Source of the DNA: Halomonas sp. KG2
GTDB lineage: Bacteria; Pseudomonadota; Gammaproteobacteria; Pseudomonadales; Halomonadaceae
Direction of reading: 5' to 3'
Length of the DNA stretch: 64,000 nt
Assembly: GCA_030440445.1 (NCBI GenBank)
Contig: CP098528.1
Location: forward strand, 2,108,001-2,172,000
The position numbers and the translations under genes were made by a program. Below the pieces are notes generated by a model that did no database searches, was not told where the DNA came from, and worked only from the letters and a program-made list of their open reading frames with translations. Positions 26,666-35,509 of the stretch are shown piece after piece; within the stretch, counting starts at the first letter, position 1, and every line of letters begins with the position of its first letter.

Positions 26666-26986
26666 TTAGACGGCGTAGTGGTGCGCCAGGGTGTCAATAA
26701 TTGCCTTGGCGCTTTCACTACTTAATGAGTAGTAAATGGTTTGCGATTCGCGGCGAGTGTCGACCAACTGATCGCGGCGCAAAATTGCCAAGTGCTGGCT
26801 TAACGCTGACTGGCTTAGCTCCAATTGCTGGTTGATTTGAGTGACTGAGAGCTCTTTTTCTGCCAGCAGACAGAGTATTTGAAGACGTTTTTCGTTTGCC
26901 AATGCTTTAAGTAGATTAGTGCCCGCCTCAATGGCGTGGCAATCATGTTCCAGTAAACGGGCAGCGGCGCTAGTAGAAGCAGACAT
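26666..26986 (-). CDS. ArsR-family winged-helix transcriptional regulator
   Basis: This encodes 106 residues. The winged-helix core is clear: LLKALANEKRLQILCLLAEKELSV (from about residue 22), the recognition helix QSALSQHLAILRRD, and the wing TRRESQTIYYSLSS. A cysteine in LQILCLL sits where BigR/SqrR-type persulfide sensors carry one, and another Cys lies at residue 15 (HDCHAIE). The usual arsenic CxC motif in the recognition helix is absent. A sulfur-species sensor is possible but unproven. It is a single gene and its targets are not obvious nearby. Confidence 0.85.
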   Translation of the reverse strand: MSASTSAAARLLEHDCHAIEAGTNLLKALANEKRLQILCLLAEKELSVTQINQQLELSQSALSQHLAILRRDQLVDTRRESQTIYYSLSSESAKAIIDTLAHHYAV

Positions 26987-27222
26987 GAGGATCTCCTTGC
27001 CTACACGGTTGTGAGCATTGTTATAGGTTATTTAGGCATCGTCGCGTCGCGAGGATCAGTTGTTGAATGATCAGTAATTTAGCGGTATTTGTCCAAACGC
27101 TGGTTTAACGCTCTATCAATGGTAGTGACGTGGCGTTTTGTCGACAATGGTGCTGGGTGTGTAGCGCTTTAGTCGCGATTTATCCCATAGTATGAGGGTG
27201 TGGCGGCTGTTTTCTTTATAAA

Positions 27223-27252
27223 GTGTCAACAATCGATCGCTTTCATTGACAC
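27223..27252. promoter_or_regulatory. Inverted repeat upstream of prpE
   Basis: GTGTCAA (27223-27229) and TTGACAC (27246-27252) form a perfect 7-base dyad with a 16-base spacer, ending 19 bases before the prpE start. It is placed as a repressor or activator site for prpE; the regulator is not known. Confidence 0.4.
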
Positions 27253-27270
27253 AATAAAGGCAAGCCCACC

Positions 27271-29187
27271 ATGAGCCTCTATCAGCAAACGTATCAGCAC
27301 TCTGTCGAAAGCCCCGAAACATTCTGGGCTGAGCAGGCCAAGCGACTGCCTTGGTTCAAATTTCCTTCCACAATTCTTAGCTATGACGATCAGCAGCATG
27401 CACGCTGGTTTGACGATGGCGAGCTGAATATTTGCTACGCGGCGATCGATTACCACGTCGAGCAGGGCAGAGGCGACCAGCCCGCTATCCTATGGGATTC
27501 TCCCGTTACCCAATCAAAGCAAGTCATTACCTATCAAACGTTGCGTGATCGTGTCGCGCAGTTTGCCGGAGGACTTGCGCGCCTTGGTGTAACTAAGGGG
27601 GACCGAGTGGTCATTTACATGCCGATGGTGCCCGAGGCGCTCATCGCAATGTATGCATGTGCCCGATTAGGGGCGGTTCACTCGGTTGTGTTTGGAGGTT
27701 TCGCACCCCACGAACTGGCGGTGCGCATTGAAGATGCTGAGCCAAAAGTAGTGATTGCTGCTTCTTGTGGCATAGAAGTGGATAAAGTGCTTCCCTACAA
27801 ACCTATTGTTGATCAAGCCATTACACTCAGCAGCTTTAAACCGGATGCCTGCGTCATTTTTCAACGTGAAGCCCATCGTGCGGAACTCCATCAAGGTGAC
27901 CATGATTGGCAAGCACTGGTAGCGGATGCGCCGTTTGCGGATTGTGTTCCAGTAAAAGCGACCGACCCACTCTATATCCTGTATACCTCGGGCACGACAG
28001 GTAAGCCCAAAGGGGTCATGCGAGACACAGGCGGATACGCGGTAGCGTTAGCCTATTCGATGGAAGCAATTTATGCCCTGAATCCTGGCGATGTGATGTT
28101 TACCGCATCGGATGTGGGGTGGGTAGTAGGACACTCTTATATTGTGTATGCGCCGCTGCTGAGAGGATGCACCACAATCGTGTATGAGGGGAAACCCGTT
28201 AAAACACCTGATGCAGGCGGCTTTTGGCGGTTGATTGACGAGTACAAGGTTAAAAGCTTTTTCACTGCACCGACTGCTTTCCGCGCCATCAAAAAAGAAG
28301 ACCCTGATGCCAAGTTGCTAGCTAATTATGATATCAGCAGTCTCGAACACCTCTATGTAGCGGGTGAGCGCTTAGACCCACCGACATTTCATTGGCTCGA
28401 TGACCTGCTGGATGTGCCGGTCATCGATCATTGGTGGCAAACTGAAACCGGCTGGCCTATTGCAGCAAACTTGCCGGGCATTGAATCTGCGCCCACCAAA
28501 GCAGGCTCGGCTACCTTCCCTGTACCTGGTTTTAACGTGCAAATTTTGGATCGTGACGGTGAGCAAGCAGACCCGATGCAGCAGGGCAGCGTGGTCATTA
28601 AGCAACCGCTTCCGCCTGGCTGCCTTACCGGTATTTGGCGTGATCCCCAGCGTTTTCATAGTGCCTATATGGCAGCCTACCCAGGTTATTACCTGACTGG
28701 CGATGGTGGCTACTTTGATGAAGAGGGATACTTGTTCATCATGGGTAGAACCGATGACGTGATTAACGTTGCCGGGCATCGTCTTTCTACCGGTGAAATG
28801 GAAGAAATCGTCGGTGCGCACCCTGCGGTGGCTGAGTGTGCCGTGATTGGTATTCACGACGAGCTAAAAGGCCAACTGCCGATCGGGCTGGTGATCACTA
28901 AAGATGGTTTCGATGGCGATGAGGCAACGCTTGAGGCAGAGCTAATTAGCCGAGTACGCGAGCACATTGGGCCGATTGCTTGCTTTAAGCAGGTGTTGGT
29001 CGTCAATCGCTTGCCTAAAACCCGCTCGGGTAAAATCTTGCGCAAGTTGCTGCGTAATATTGCCGACGGTAAGTCGTTCGGCATTCCCTCAACCATTGAT
29101 GATCCGACTAGCTTAGAAGACGTCCATGCGGCGATGCGTGAGCGTTCTGTCGGCGCATCTGATCAAGCCAAGTCGCTAGACGTTTAG
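27271..29187 (+). CDS. prpE: Propionate-CoA ligase
   Basis: This encodes 638 residues, an AMP-forming acyl-CoA synthetase. It carries YILYTSGTTGKPKGVMRD (P-loop, A3), SDVGWVVGHSYIVYAPLL as in PrpE, the WWQTETGWP motif, YLTGDGGYFDEEGY with the hinge, GRTDDVINVAGHRLSTGEMEE, and LPKTRSGKILR with the acetylatable catalytic lysine. The sequence around the P-loop (RDTGGYAVAL) is closer to PrpE than Acs. It activates propionate (and less well acetate) to the CoA thioester. It is transcribed alone with a 285-base upstream region. A Pat-type acetyltransferase and a deacetylase are encoded at 53-56 kb, so post-translational control at the SGK lysine is plausible. Confidence 0.9.
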   Translation: MSLYQQTYQHSVESPETFWAEQAKRLPWFKFPSTILSYDDQQHARWFDDGELNICYAAIDYHVEQGRGDQPAILWDSPVTQSKQVITYQTLRDRVAQFAGGLARLGVTKGDRVVIYMPMVPEALIAMYACARLGAVHSVVFGGFAPHELAVRIEDAEPKVVIAASCGIEVDKVLPYKPIVDQAITLSSFKPDACVIFQREAHRAELHQGDHDWQALVADAPFADCVPVKATDPLYILYTSGTTGKPKGVMRDTGGYAVALAYSMEAIYALNPGDVMFTASDVGWVVGHSYIVYAPLLRGCTTIVYEGKPVKTPDAGGFWRLIDEYKVKSFFTAPTAFRAIKKEDPDAKLLANYDISSLEHLYVAGERLDPPTFHWLDDLLDVPVIDHWWQTETGWPIAANLPGIESAPTKAGSATFPVPGFNVQILDRDGEQADPMQQGSVVIKQPLPPGCLTGIWRDPQRFHSAYMAAYPGYYLTGDGGYFDEEGYLFIMGRTDDVINVAGHRLSTGEMEEIVGAHPAVAECAVIGIHDELKGQLPIGLVITKDGFDGDEATLEAELISRVREHIGPIACFKQVLVVNRLPKTRSGKILRKLLRNIADGKSFGIPSTIDDPTSLEDVHAAMRERSVGASDQAKSLDV

Positions 29188-29216
29188 GTTAAAACGCTGC
29201 TAATAGCGTGATGAAT

Positions 29217-29243
29217 AGAGTCGCCCGGGCAGGTGGGCGACTT
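29217..29243 (+). terminator. Rho-independent terminator after prpE
   Basis: AGTCGCCC (29219-29226) pairs with GGGCGACT (29234-29241), followed by TTTAATT. It lies 30 bases past the prpE stop. Confidence 0.65.
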
Positions 29244-29302
29244 TAATTACCTAACAGAAGGCGTATAATGCGCGCCCCAGTGGCGTTAACCGCGCTTATT
29301 AT

Positions 29303-29342
29303 ATGAGGGTTCCCTAACCCCTCGGACTTGCAAAAAAAGGCC
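29303..29342 (+). promoter_or_regulatory. Candidate preQ1-I riboswitch before the queuosine-precursor transporter
   Basis: GAGGG at 29305-29309 is followed by a short TTCCCTAA loop and CCCCTC (P1 hairpin), then an A-rich tail (CAAAAAAAGG) that runs directly into the ribosome-binding site of the next gene. This layout, stem-loop plus A-tail pseudoknot ending in AAGG, is that of preQ1-I aptamers such as the one from Thermoanaerobacter. The regulated gene encodes a YhhQ-type transporter, a known preQ1/preQ0 target. Ligand binding would sequester the ribosome-binding site and reduce translation. Confidence 0.7.
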
Positions 29343-29349
29343 AACCTGC

Positions 29350-30018
29350 ATGTTTGCATTAACCGACACCCAGCACCGTCGTTGCCTTCTGATAATGGTC
29401 GCGTTTCATATTGGTATTATTGCCGCCAGTAACTACTTGGTTCAATTGCCATTTACTCTGTTTGGTTTCCATACCACCTGGGGCGCATTCAGTTTCCCCT
29501 TTATCTTTCTGGCAACTGACTTAACGGTTCGCCTGTTCGGCAAAGGGCCGGCTCGCTCAATTATACTGCGCGTCATGTTTCCGGCGTTGGTGGTCTCCTA
29601 CGTTATTTCGGTAATTTTTCCACGAGGAAGCTTTGTCGGTATCGAAGCCTTGGGGGAATGGAATTTATTTGTTGCCCGTATCGCGTTGGCTAGTTTCCTT
29701 GCTTACGTGCTAGGCCAGTTACTCGATGTTCAAGTGTTTGATCGTCTTCGTCAGTGGGCGTGGTGGGTAGCTCCCGTATGTTCTACCGTATTGGGCAATC
29801 TAGCGGATACCTTTGCTTTCTTTGCGACTGCATTTTATAACAGCCCAGACCCTTTTATGGCCGAACATTGGGTAGAAATAGCCGTGGTCGACTACGCCAT
29901 TAAGCTTGGCATTAGTCTATTATTCTTCCTGCCTTTATATGGCCTGTTGCTAGCGTGGCTAACGCGTCGGCTAGTCGTGTGGACAGGGCAAACTGACGCA
30001 TGCCCCCGAACCGCATAA
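29350..30018 (+). CDS. yhhQ: Queuosine precursor transporter, YhhQ/VUT family
   Basis: This encodes 222 residues, an integral membrane protein with about six hydrophobic helices. The family pattern is visible: ASNYLVQLPFTLFGFHTTWGAFSFPFIFLATDLTVRLFGKGPAR early, then QLLDVQVFDRLRQWAWWVAPVCSTVLGNLADTFAFF in the middle. YhhQ imports 7-cyano- and 7-aminomethyl-7-deazaguanine for tRNA queuosine. The ribosome-binding site (AAAGG, 10 bases upstream) lies inside a candidate preQ1-I riboswitch, which independently supports the substrate. Confidence 0.92.
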   Translation: MFALTDTQHRRCLLIMVAFHIGIIAASNYLVQLPFTLFGFHTTWGAFSFPFIFLATDLTVRLFGKGPARSIILRVMFPALVVSYVISVIFPRGSFVGIEALGEWNLFVARIALASFLAYVLGQLLDVQVFDRLRQWAWWVAPVCSTVLGNLADTFAFFATAFYNSPDPFMAEHWVEIAVVDYAIKLGISLLFFLPLYGLLLAWLTRRLVVWTGQTDACPRTA

Positions 30019-30072
30019 CGGCTAGGCTTAACGACCAAGCATACATCCAAGCGTTACGACTGAGGAGCCCGC

Positions 30073-30879
30073 ATGACTGATGATGCCCGTGTTGATCTTT
30101 ATGTGATCGATTTGCCCGACGAATCAGGTAGCGACGATCAACTACCTCTTGTGGTGATCCACGGTTTATTGGGTAGCGCCGATAACTGGCGTTCGCATTT
30201 AAAGATTTGGCAGCGCAGTAGGCGGGTTATTGCTGTGGATCTTCGCAACCACGGTCGTTCACCTCATACAGAAGGTATGAGCTATACCGCGATGAGCCAA
30301 GACGTGTTGGCGGCGCTCGATAAGCTTGGGATCGAACGCGCGCATGTATTGGGTCACTCAATGGGCGGTAAGGTGGCTATAACGCTGGCGCGTATGAGCC
30401 CTGAACGCTGCGCGTCACTGGTGGTGGCAGATATTGCTCCGGTGGCTTATCAGCACGGTCACGACGATGTGTTTGCTGCACTCGAACGAGTAAAAGCGGC
30501 TAAACCCACTAACCGCCGTGAAGCCGATGCCTTATTGGCCGAGCATGTTGACTCCCGTCCAACTCGGTTGTTTCTTGCCACCAATTTAGTGCGCAATGAG
30601 CAGGGTGAGATGGAGGTGCGCGTTGGGTTGGATGAAATTCAACGTGGTTATGAGGCGATTATTGGCAAACCCGATGGTGATCGTGCTTTTGAAGGGCCGA
30701 CACTGGTGCTTAAAGGCGCTGATTCGCACTACGTCGCCGATGACATGCTACCAGCGCTACGCGAAGTACTGCCACGGGCAAGAGTAGTAACACTTAAAAA
30801 CGCCGGGCATTGGCTTCACGCCGATCAGCCAGAAGCATTCCAACAAGCCGTTGATGCATTTATGGCCGCCCACGCGTAG
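30073..30879 (+). CDS. ybfF: Alpha/beta-hydrolase, YbfF-type esterase
   Basis: This encodes 268 residues. Alpha/beta-hydrolase fold: oxyanion segment VVIHGLLGSADNWR, nucleophile elbow GHSMGG at about residues 96-101, acid near ADSHYV and catalytic His in GHWLHADQPEAF. The DLRNHGRSPH segment is typical of YbfF, which hydrolyses short acyl-CoA and ester substrates. AGGAGC lies ahead of the ATG. It follows yhhQ by 54 bases in the same orientation and may be co-transcribed. Confidence 0.85.
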   Translation: MTDDARVDLYVIDLPDESGSDDQLPLVVIHGLLGSADNWRSHLKIWQRSRRVIAVDLRNHGRSPHTEGMSYTAMSQDVLAALDKLGIERAHVLGHSMGGKVAITLARMSPERCASLVVADIAPVAYQHGHDDVFAALERVKAAKPTNRREADALLAEHVDSRPTRLFLATNLVRNEQGEMEVRVGLDEIQRGYEAIIGKPDGDRAFEGPTLVLKGADSHYVADDMLPALREVLPRARVVTLKNAGHWLHADQPEAFQQAVDAFMAAHA

Positions 30880-30907
30880 CCTGAAGGCAACGCTAAGTAA
30901 CGTAGAG

Positions 30908-32293
30908 CTAGAGCGGCGACACCGTCAGGTTATGCCGCTCTGGCTCGCGTAAAAAGCGGTTTAGAATGCGATAGGTATCCACATCAAATTTGGCAGCGAC
31001 TCCCTTTAGCCCCAGGGCACGCTGTCTGGTCGTGGCGCTGCCTAAATAGCACCAGTGATCGACCACATGATGGCTAGTTGGGCCATTTTTACGGCTTTTC
31101 TCGCGAATAATAATTCGCCCCGGCCAAGGCCATGTTTTTACTTGAAAAGATGCTAGTGCTTCTTGAGCGCGCTGCGTGTGGTTTTCAAGTGGCTCCTGTC
31201 CACAGCAGGCGCCTCGACACTTGCCTAACTGATTAGCAAAACACCGTCCTGTTCCCTTATCTATTCCGAGCACCTGCGGGCAAAGCTGATGTGTTTCAGC
31301 AATATTGCGCAGCGCATCTTTAGCTTCTTTGGCACTGCGAAACAGCCCAAATAGCTTTCCTGGCTGAGGCTGGCTGATGGCTTTGCCGCTGACCAGTGTT
31401 GGGCAAGGTTGATCGGTTGGCCAATACCACGTTTTTAAATGCCCCTGACGGCGTAACTGTCGGTTCATAATCGGCATCAGCTCTTTGACCAGTTGAGCCT
31501 CTCTCAGTTGGGCGCTTAAATCGCCAGCGGTTTCTTCCCACTCAACATGCTGTATTTGCTGGGCAAGGCGCATCTCTTTGTCGTCCTGGTGGTCGCGCTG
31601 GAAATGGCCCAGCACGCGGCTGCGCAAATTAACGCTTTTGCCAACGTACAAGGGAAGGCGATTGTGACCATAAAACAAATAAACCCCGGGTGAAGCAGGA
31701 AGCCCGGTTAGCTGCTCACTGGGTAAATGTGCGGGCAGGCTTCGGTGGCGCTGCTCATCGGCAAGGGCGGCTTGCCAGCTGTCAGCGTCATACTGTTGTT
31801 GCCAGGTTTCCCACAGCTGCCAAAGCGCAGTGGCATCATCCTCTGCCCGATGCTGGCGGACTTGTGGAATGTTGAAATGCGCCAATAAGGCGCGGAGATT
31901 GTGCTTGGGCAGTTCAGGCATTAAGCGGCGGGAAATGCGCAGTGTGCAGAGGAGGTGCGGCTGATAGGTAATGTCGGCACGCTTGAACTCGTTGCGCAGA
32001 AAACTGGCATCAAAGCGTGCATTGTGGGCGACAAGACAGTCTTCACCGAGCCATTCGCGCAAGCTGCGCGCAATGGCCTGAAAAGAGGGCGCATCAATCA
32101 GCATATCATCATAAATGCCGGTGAGCTGGCTGATGTGAGAAGGCACGCCGGTGCCGGGATTAATCAGGCTGACCCAGCGATCCGTTATGTGATCATTGAC
32201 TACCTTTAATGCCGCGATTTCGGTAATGCGGTCACGCGTCGCACGGGTTCCCGTTGTCTCAACATCAATAAATATCAGTGGCGTGTTACTCAT
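30908..32293 (-). CDS. DnaQ-like exonuclease fused to a UvrC-type GIY-YIG nuclease
   Basis: This encodes 461 residues. The N-terminal 190 residues form a DEDDh exonuclease (FIDVETTG with Asp9 and Glu11, HNARFDASFL, HRAEDDATAL). A GIY-YIG domain follows from about residue 200 (GVYLFYGHN, then PLYVGKSVNLRSRVLGHF), and the C-terminal part contains KLFGLFRSAKEA and a four-Cys segment (GRCFANQLGKCRGACC) as in UvrC/Cho relatives. Such fusions are annotated as epsilon-subunit or Cho-like repair nucleases; their role is thought to be DNA repair or processing, but it is poorly known. It is followed closely downstream by no gene on its strand and lies convergent to ybfF. Confidence 0.88.
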   Translation of the reverse strand: MSNTPLIFIDVETTGTRATRDRITEIAALKVVNDHITDRWVSLINPGTGVPSHISQLTGIYDDMLIDAPSFQAIARSLREWLGEDCLVAHNARFDASFLRNEFKRADITYQPHLLCTLRISRRLMPELPKHNLRALLAHFNIPQVRQHRAEDDATALWQLWETWQQQYDADSWQAALADEQRHRSLPAHLPSEQLTGLPASPGVYLFYGHNRLPLYVGKSVNLRSRVLGHFQRDHQDDKEMRLAQQIQHVEWEETAGDLSAQLREAQLVKELMPIMNRQLRRQGHLKTWYWPTDQPCPTLVSGKAISQPQPGKLFGLFRSAKEAKDALRNIAETHQLCPQVLGIDKGTGRCFANQLGKCRGACCGQEPLENHTQRAQEALASFQVKTWPWPGRIIIREKSRKNGPTSHHVVDHWCYLGSATTRQRALGLKGVAAKFDVDTYRILNRFLREPERHNLTVSPL

Positions 32294-32305
32294 GGTGCTT
32301 TCGTT

Positions 32306-33466
32306 TCAGCGTACATCGGTCAACGTATGAGGGTTGACGGCTAGTCGGGAAACCGGCAATGCTGTTTCGATAATACCTGCTTGCTCAAGATAGTGCTCAA
32401 ATGATGCATAGCGTCGGGCATCAAGAGCCGCCGGGCTAATGGCAATGCGGCGTAATAGGTCGTCCCAGGCGGCTTCGTTAATCGCATTATCCAGAGCAGG
32501 GTAGCTACTAATCAGCAACGACCATGCTGCATCCGGGTTTTCAATAATCCAATTACTCGCCTCTTCCAAGGCCACAAGAACACGTGACCAGGTAGCTGCT
32601 TGTTTTGTTACTGTGTCGCTATGTGCCAGCAGTATCAAACCATCATGACGCGGCACGTCAACATCGTTGTAACGCACGGTATGGGTGACGATGCCATCTG
32701 ACGCCAGCTGCTTTGGCAGCGTGTGATAAAAACCATCGGCGATGGCATCAACACGGCCTTCTCGCAGGGCGCCGGCAGCATCAAAGTGGACGCTTTCCGG
32801 CGGGGCGAAATCGTCGATTTGGCGAAATGAGGTAGGCACCAGTTGGTCCGCCAGCACATCACGCCCTTCGCGAGTTGAAAAGCCATAGTGCAAGCCGGCA
32901 AGTTGATCGGTAGTTTCGCCTGTTGGGGCGTCTCCTGCCACGATGACAGCATTGAGTGGCGTCTCAATCAGCGTACCAATACGGGTAATTGTGGCTCCAT
33001 CGTGAGCGTGTAAATGCAACAACGGCTGACGCGTTAACGCCAGATCAACTTCTCCCGCCGTCAACAGTTTGATCGCGATGGATGGGTCTGCGGGGGTTAA
33101 TAATTCAAGTTCAAGTCCTTGGGCAGCAAACAGGCCACGCTGCTTCGCCACAATTAAGGCTGCGTGCTGAGGGCTGACATACCAATCGAGCATTAGACGA
33201 AGCTGCTTTAAGGGGGGCGGCTCTAATGGCGGTGGTGGTATAAGCGCCATACTGGGCGCTTCTTCCGGCTCATCTTCTGCTGCGTCATTGTCTATAGGTG
33301 GCCATAGCCCAATGGGCAATGATACCTCGCTCTCAAGCGTAAGCGGCTCACTGCTACTAACTGTTTCGCTGTCTTCATTTGCGTAAGTGGCTGAAATTGA
33401 AAATAATAAAAAAATGCTTAATGTAAAGAATACAAGTGAACCGACACGCCAAAAAGCGTTCAACAT
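32306..33466 (-). CDS. Periplasmic substrate-binding protein, NMT1/THI5-like
   Basis: This encodes 386 residues. A long hydrophobic N-terminus (LVFFTLSIFLLFSISATYA) looks like a signal peptide, followed by a proline/acid-rich spacer of about 60 residues. The binding-protein domain starts LRLMLDWYVSPQHAALIVAKQRGLF and includes LLTAGEVDLALTRQPLL, typical of the NMT1/THI5 family, which brings thiamine pyrimidine precursors or related compounds to an ABC transporter. No permease or ATPase genes are next to it, so it works with a remote transporter or as a sensor. It lies 12 bases upstream of the exonuclease-GIY-YIG gene on the same strand. Confidence 0.82.
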   Translation of the reverse strand: MLNAFWRVGSLVFFTLSIFLLFSISATYANEDSETVSSSEPLTLESEVSLPIGLWPPIDNDAAEDEPEEAPSMALIPPPPLEPPPLKQLRLMLDWYVSPQHAALIVAKQRGLFAAQGLELELLTPADPSIAIKLLTAGEVDLALTRQPLLHLHAHDGATITRIGTLIETPLNAVIVAGDAPTGETTDQLAGLHYGFSTREGRDVLADQLVPTSFRQIDDFAPPESVHFDAAGALREGRVDAIADGFYHTLPKQLASDGIVTHTVRYNDVDVPRHDGLILLAHSDTVTKQAATWSRVLVALEEASNWIIENPDAAWSLLISSYPALDNAINEAAWDDLLRRIAISPAALDARRYASFEHYLEQAGIIETALPVSRLAVNPHTLTDVR

Positions 33467-33613
33467 AACCTTAACTCCCGATGGTATGACGCCGGAGTTT
33501 AGCTGTGAGATGAAGGATCTGGCTAGCCCCTGTAAGCGACAAGCCTAACAAGCTCAGTAAATTGTACAGCGGCATGTAATAATAGAACGGCATTAATGGT
33601 GAGACGGAGAGAC

Positions 33614-35320
33614 ATGGACGCAATTTACACGTTCTTCTTAGTAGGCGGTTCCCTGATGGCGCTCAGCATTTTAGCGAGCCGTCTTTCTTCAATGATGGGA
33701 GTGCCGCTGCTACTGATTTTCTTAGGACTTGGCATGCTGGCGGGAGAAGAGGGCCTGCTAGGGGTTGAGTTTGACGATTACACCATGGCGTTCACAATTG
33801 GCCATCTAGCACTCGCAATGATTCTGTTGGATGGCGGCCTTCGCACTCGATTAAAAACGTTCCGTGTCGGCTTTAGGCCAGCGCTCTCGTTAGCCACCTT
33901 TGGCGTCTTTATTACCAGCGCTATTGTTGGTGTCATTTCCATGTGGGTGTTTGATCTTTCCCTAGTACAAGGGTTGCTTGTTGGGGCAATTGTTGGCTCC
34001 ACCGATGCCGCAGCCGTGTTCTCGATGCTTAGCGGCCGTGGGGTTAACCTCAACGAGCGGGTAGGGGCCACGCTGGAAATTGAATCGGGTACCAACGACC
34101 CGATGGCCATTTTCCTCACGCTGATGTTGGTCGAGCTGCTGGTTGGCGATATTGGCGGCATTGGCGAAACACTGCTGTTCTTTATTTCCCAGTTTGGTAT
34201 TGGTTTAGTTGTTGGTATTGGTGGTGGCTGGATCAGCGCTAAGCTGCTGCGTTGGTTAGATCTAGCCCCGGGCCTTTATGCCATGCTAGCGCTGGCGCTT
34301 GGGTTTAGCGTGTTTGGGTTAACCAGCGTGCTAGGCGGCAGCGGCTTCCTGGCCATTTATTTAGCAGGGTTGATGATTGGTAATCAGCCTGGGCGCCACC
34401 TTAATTTTATTCTTCCAGTACACGACGGGTTGGCTTGGCTGAGCCAAATTGGTTTGTTCCTGGTGCTGGGCTTACTCGTCACGCCAAGCCAGCTCTGGGA
34501 CGTGGCATTGCCAGCAGGACTCGTTGCGCTAGCACTGATTTTTGTTGCGCGCCCCCTGGCGGTGTTGATCACCATTAAGCCATTTTTCAAATTCCGCTGG
34601 CGAGAAACCTTCTTTATTGCCTGGGTTGGCCTGCGGGGCGCGGTACCTATTGTGTTGGCTATCTTCCCGTTAATCGGCGGGGTAGAAAACGCCTCGTTGT
34701 ACTTTAACGTAGCGTTTGCGGTGGTACTGATGTCGCTGCTTATTCAGGGCGGTTCGCTAACACTTATGGCGCGATGGTTGAAAGTAGAAGTGCCAGTAGG
34801 TACCACGCCGAACCGCCGAGGGCCGCTAGGCATAATGCCGGATAATGATTTTGAGATGTTTGTTTACGTGGTCGAAAATGAAGACTTAGAAGATGTTCCT
34901 ATCCGGCTACTGCGTTTCCCTTCGGGCGCTTTGATTTCGGCGCTATTTCGCAACCACGTGATGCTTCACCCCAAAGGGAGTACGCGGCTAAAGCTTGATG
35001 ATGTCATTTGTGTCATTGGCCGCACCGAAGACCTCGTCGCGCTCAATCGCCTATTCAACGGCGATGCAAAGCTCAAACAAGAGCGGGCCTTCTTTGGTAC
35101 CTTTACCTTGGATGGCGAAGCGCAAATGCAGGATATTGCCCAAGCCTACGGTTTAACCTTAAGCCCTGGTGAGCAGGACATGACGCTTGCGGAGTTTATC
35201 TCGCTACGCGTCGGCGGCCACCCAGTAGTAGGCGACGATGTCGACTGGCATGGTATTCACTGGGTGGTTAGTGAAATGGAAGGTGGGAACATTACTCGTG
35301 TTGGCTTAAGGCTCTACTAA
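33614..35320 (+). CDS. nhaP2: K+/H+ (Na+/H+) antiporter NhaP2/CvrA
   Basis: This encodes 568 residues from the ATG at 33614, which has GGAGAG just upstream and matches the usual MDA start; an ATG at 33596 adds six residues and is less likely. There are about twelve membrane helices of the CPA1 exchanger fold, with the ion-binding GSTDAAAVFSML and ESGTNDPMAIFLT motifs. A cytosolic C-terminus (from about residue 400) contains an RCK-C/TrkA-C-like domain (PSGALISALFRNHVMLHPKGST). It extrudes K+ or Na+ against protons and supports osmotic and pH balance in a halophile. Monocistronic; tRNA-Ser follows. Confidence 0.92.
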   Translation: MDAIYTFFLVGGSLMALSILASRLSSMMGVPLLLIFLGLGMLAGEEGLLGVEFDDYTMAFTIGHLALAMILLDGGLRTRLKTFRVGFRPALSLATFGVFITSAIVGVISMWVFDLSLVQGLLVGAIVGSTDAAAVFSMLSGRGVNLNERVGATLEIESGTNDPMAIFLTLMLVELLVGDIGGIGETLLFFISQFGIGLVVGIGGGWISAKLLRWLDLAPGLYAMLALALGFSVFGLTSVLGGSGFLAIYLAGLMIGNQPGRHLNFILPVHDGLAWLSQIGLFLVLGLLVTPSQLWDVALPAGLVALALIFVARPLAVLITIKPFFKFRWRETFFIAWVGLRGAVPIVLAIFPLIGGVENASLYFNVAFAVVLMSLLIQGGSLTLMARWLKVEVPVGTTPNRRGPLGIMPDNDFEMFVYVVENEDLEDVPIRLLRFPSGALISALFRNHVMLHPKGSTRLKLDDVICVIGRTEDLVALNRLFNGDAKLKQERAFFGTFTLDGEAQMQDIAQAYGLTLSPGEQDMTLAEFISLRVGGHPVVGDDVDWHGIHWVVSEMEGGNITRVGLRLY

Positions 35321-35335
35321 TTAATCGGAAAGGCG

Positions 35336-35365
35336 TTGACTTCCAAGGGAAAGCTGTTATTATAC
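35336..35365 (+). promoter_or_regulatory. Sigma70-type promoter of tRNA-Ser
   Basis: TTGACT at 35336-35341 and ATTATA/TTATAC at about 35359-35365 are separated by 17-18 bases, placing a start near 35372, just ahead of the tRNA. Confidence 0.6.
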
Positions 35366-35378
35366 GCACCCATAAGCC

Positions 35379-35469
35379 GGAGGGATGGCAGAGCGGTTGA
35401 ATGCACCGGTCTTGAAAACCGGCATAGGTTAATAGCCTATCCAGGGTTCGAATCCCTGTCCCTCCGCCA
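35379..35469 (+). tRNA. tRNA-Ser(UGA)
   Basis: This is a 91-base tRNA with encoded CCA. The acceptor arm is GGAGGGA/TCCCTCC and the D-arm GGCAGAGCGGTTGAATGC. The anticodon loop CTTGAAA has anticodon TGA. A long class II variable arm (GCATAGGTTAATAGCCTATCC region) and the T-loop GGTTCGAATCC follow. The acceptor, long variable arm and anticodon all agree on serine. Such tRNA genes are frequent integration sites, and an accessory patch does follow. Confidence 0.97.
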
Positions 35470-35479
35470 CTTATCTCGA

Positions 35480-35509
35480 AAAGCCCCTGATTCGTCAGGG
35501 GCTTTTTTC
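35480..35509 (+). terminator. Rho-independent terminator of tRNA-Ser
   Basis: AAGCCCCTGA pairs with TCAGGGGCTT around the loop TTCG, followed by a T-run (TTTTTTCG). It lies 11 bases past the tRNA. Confidence 0.85.
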
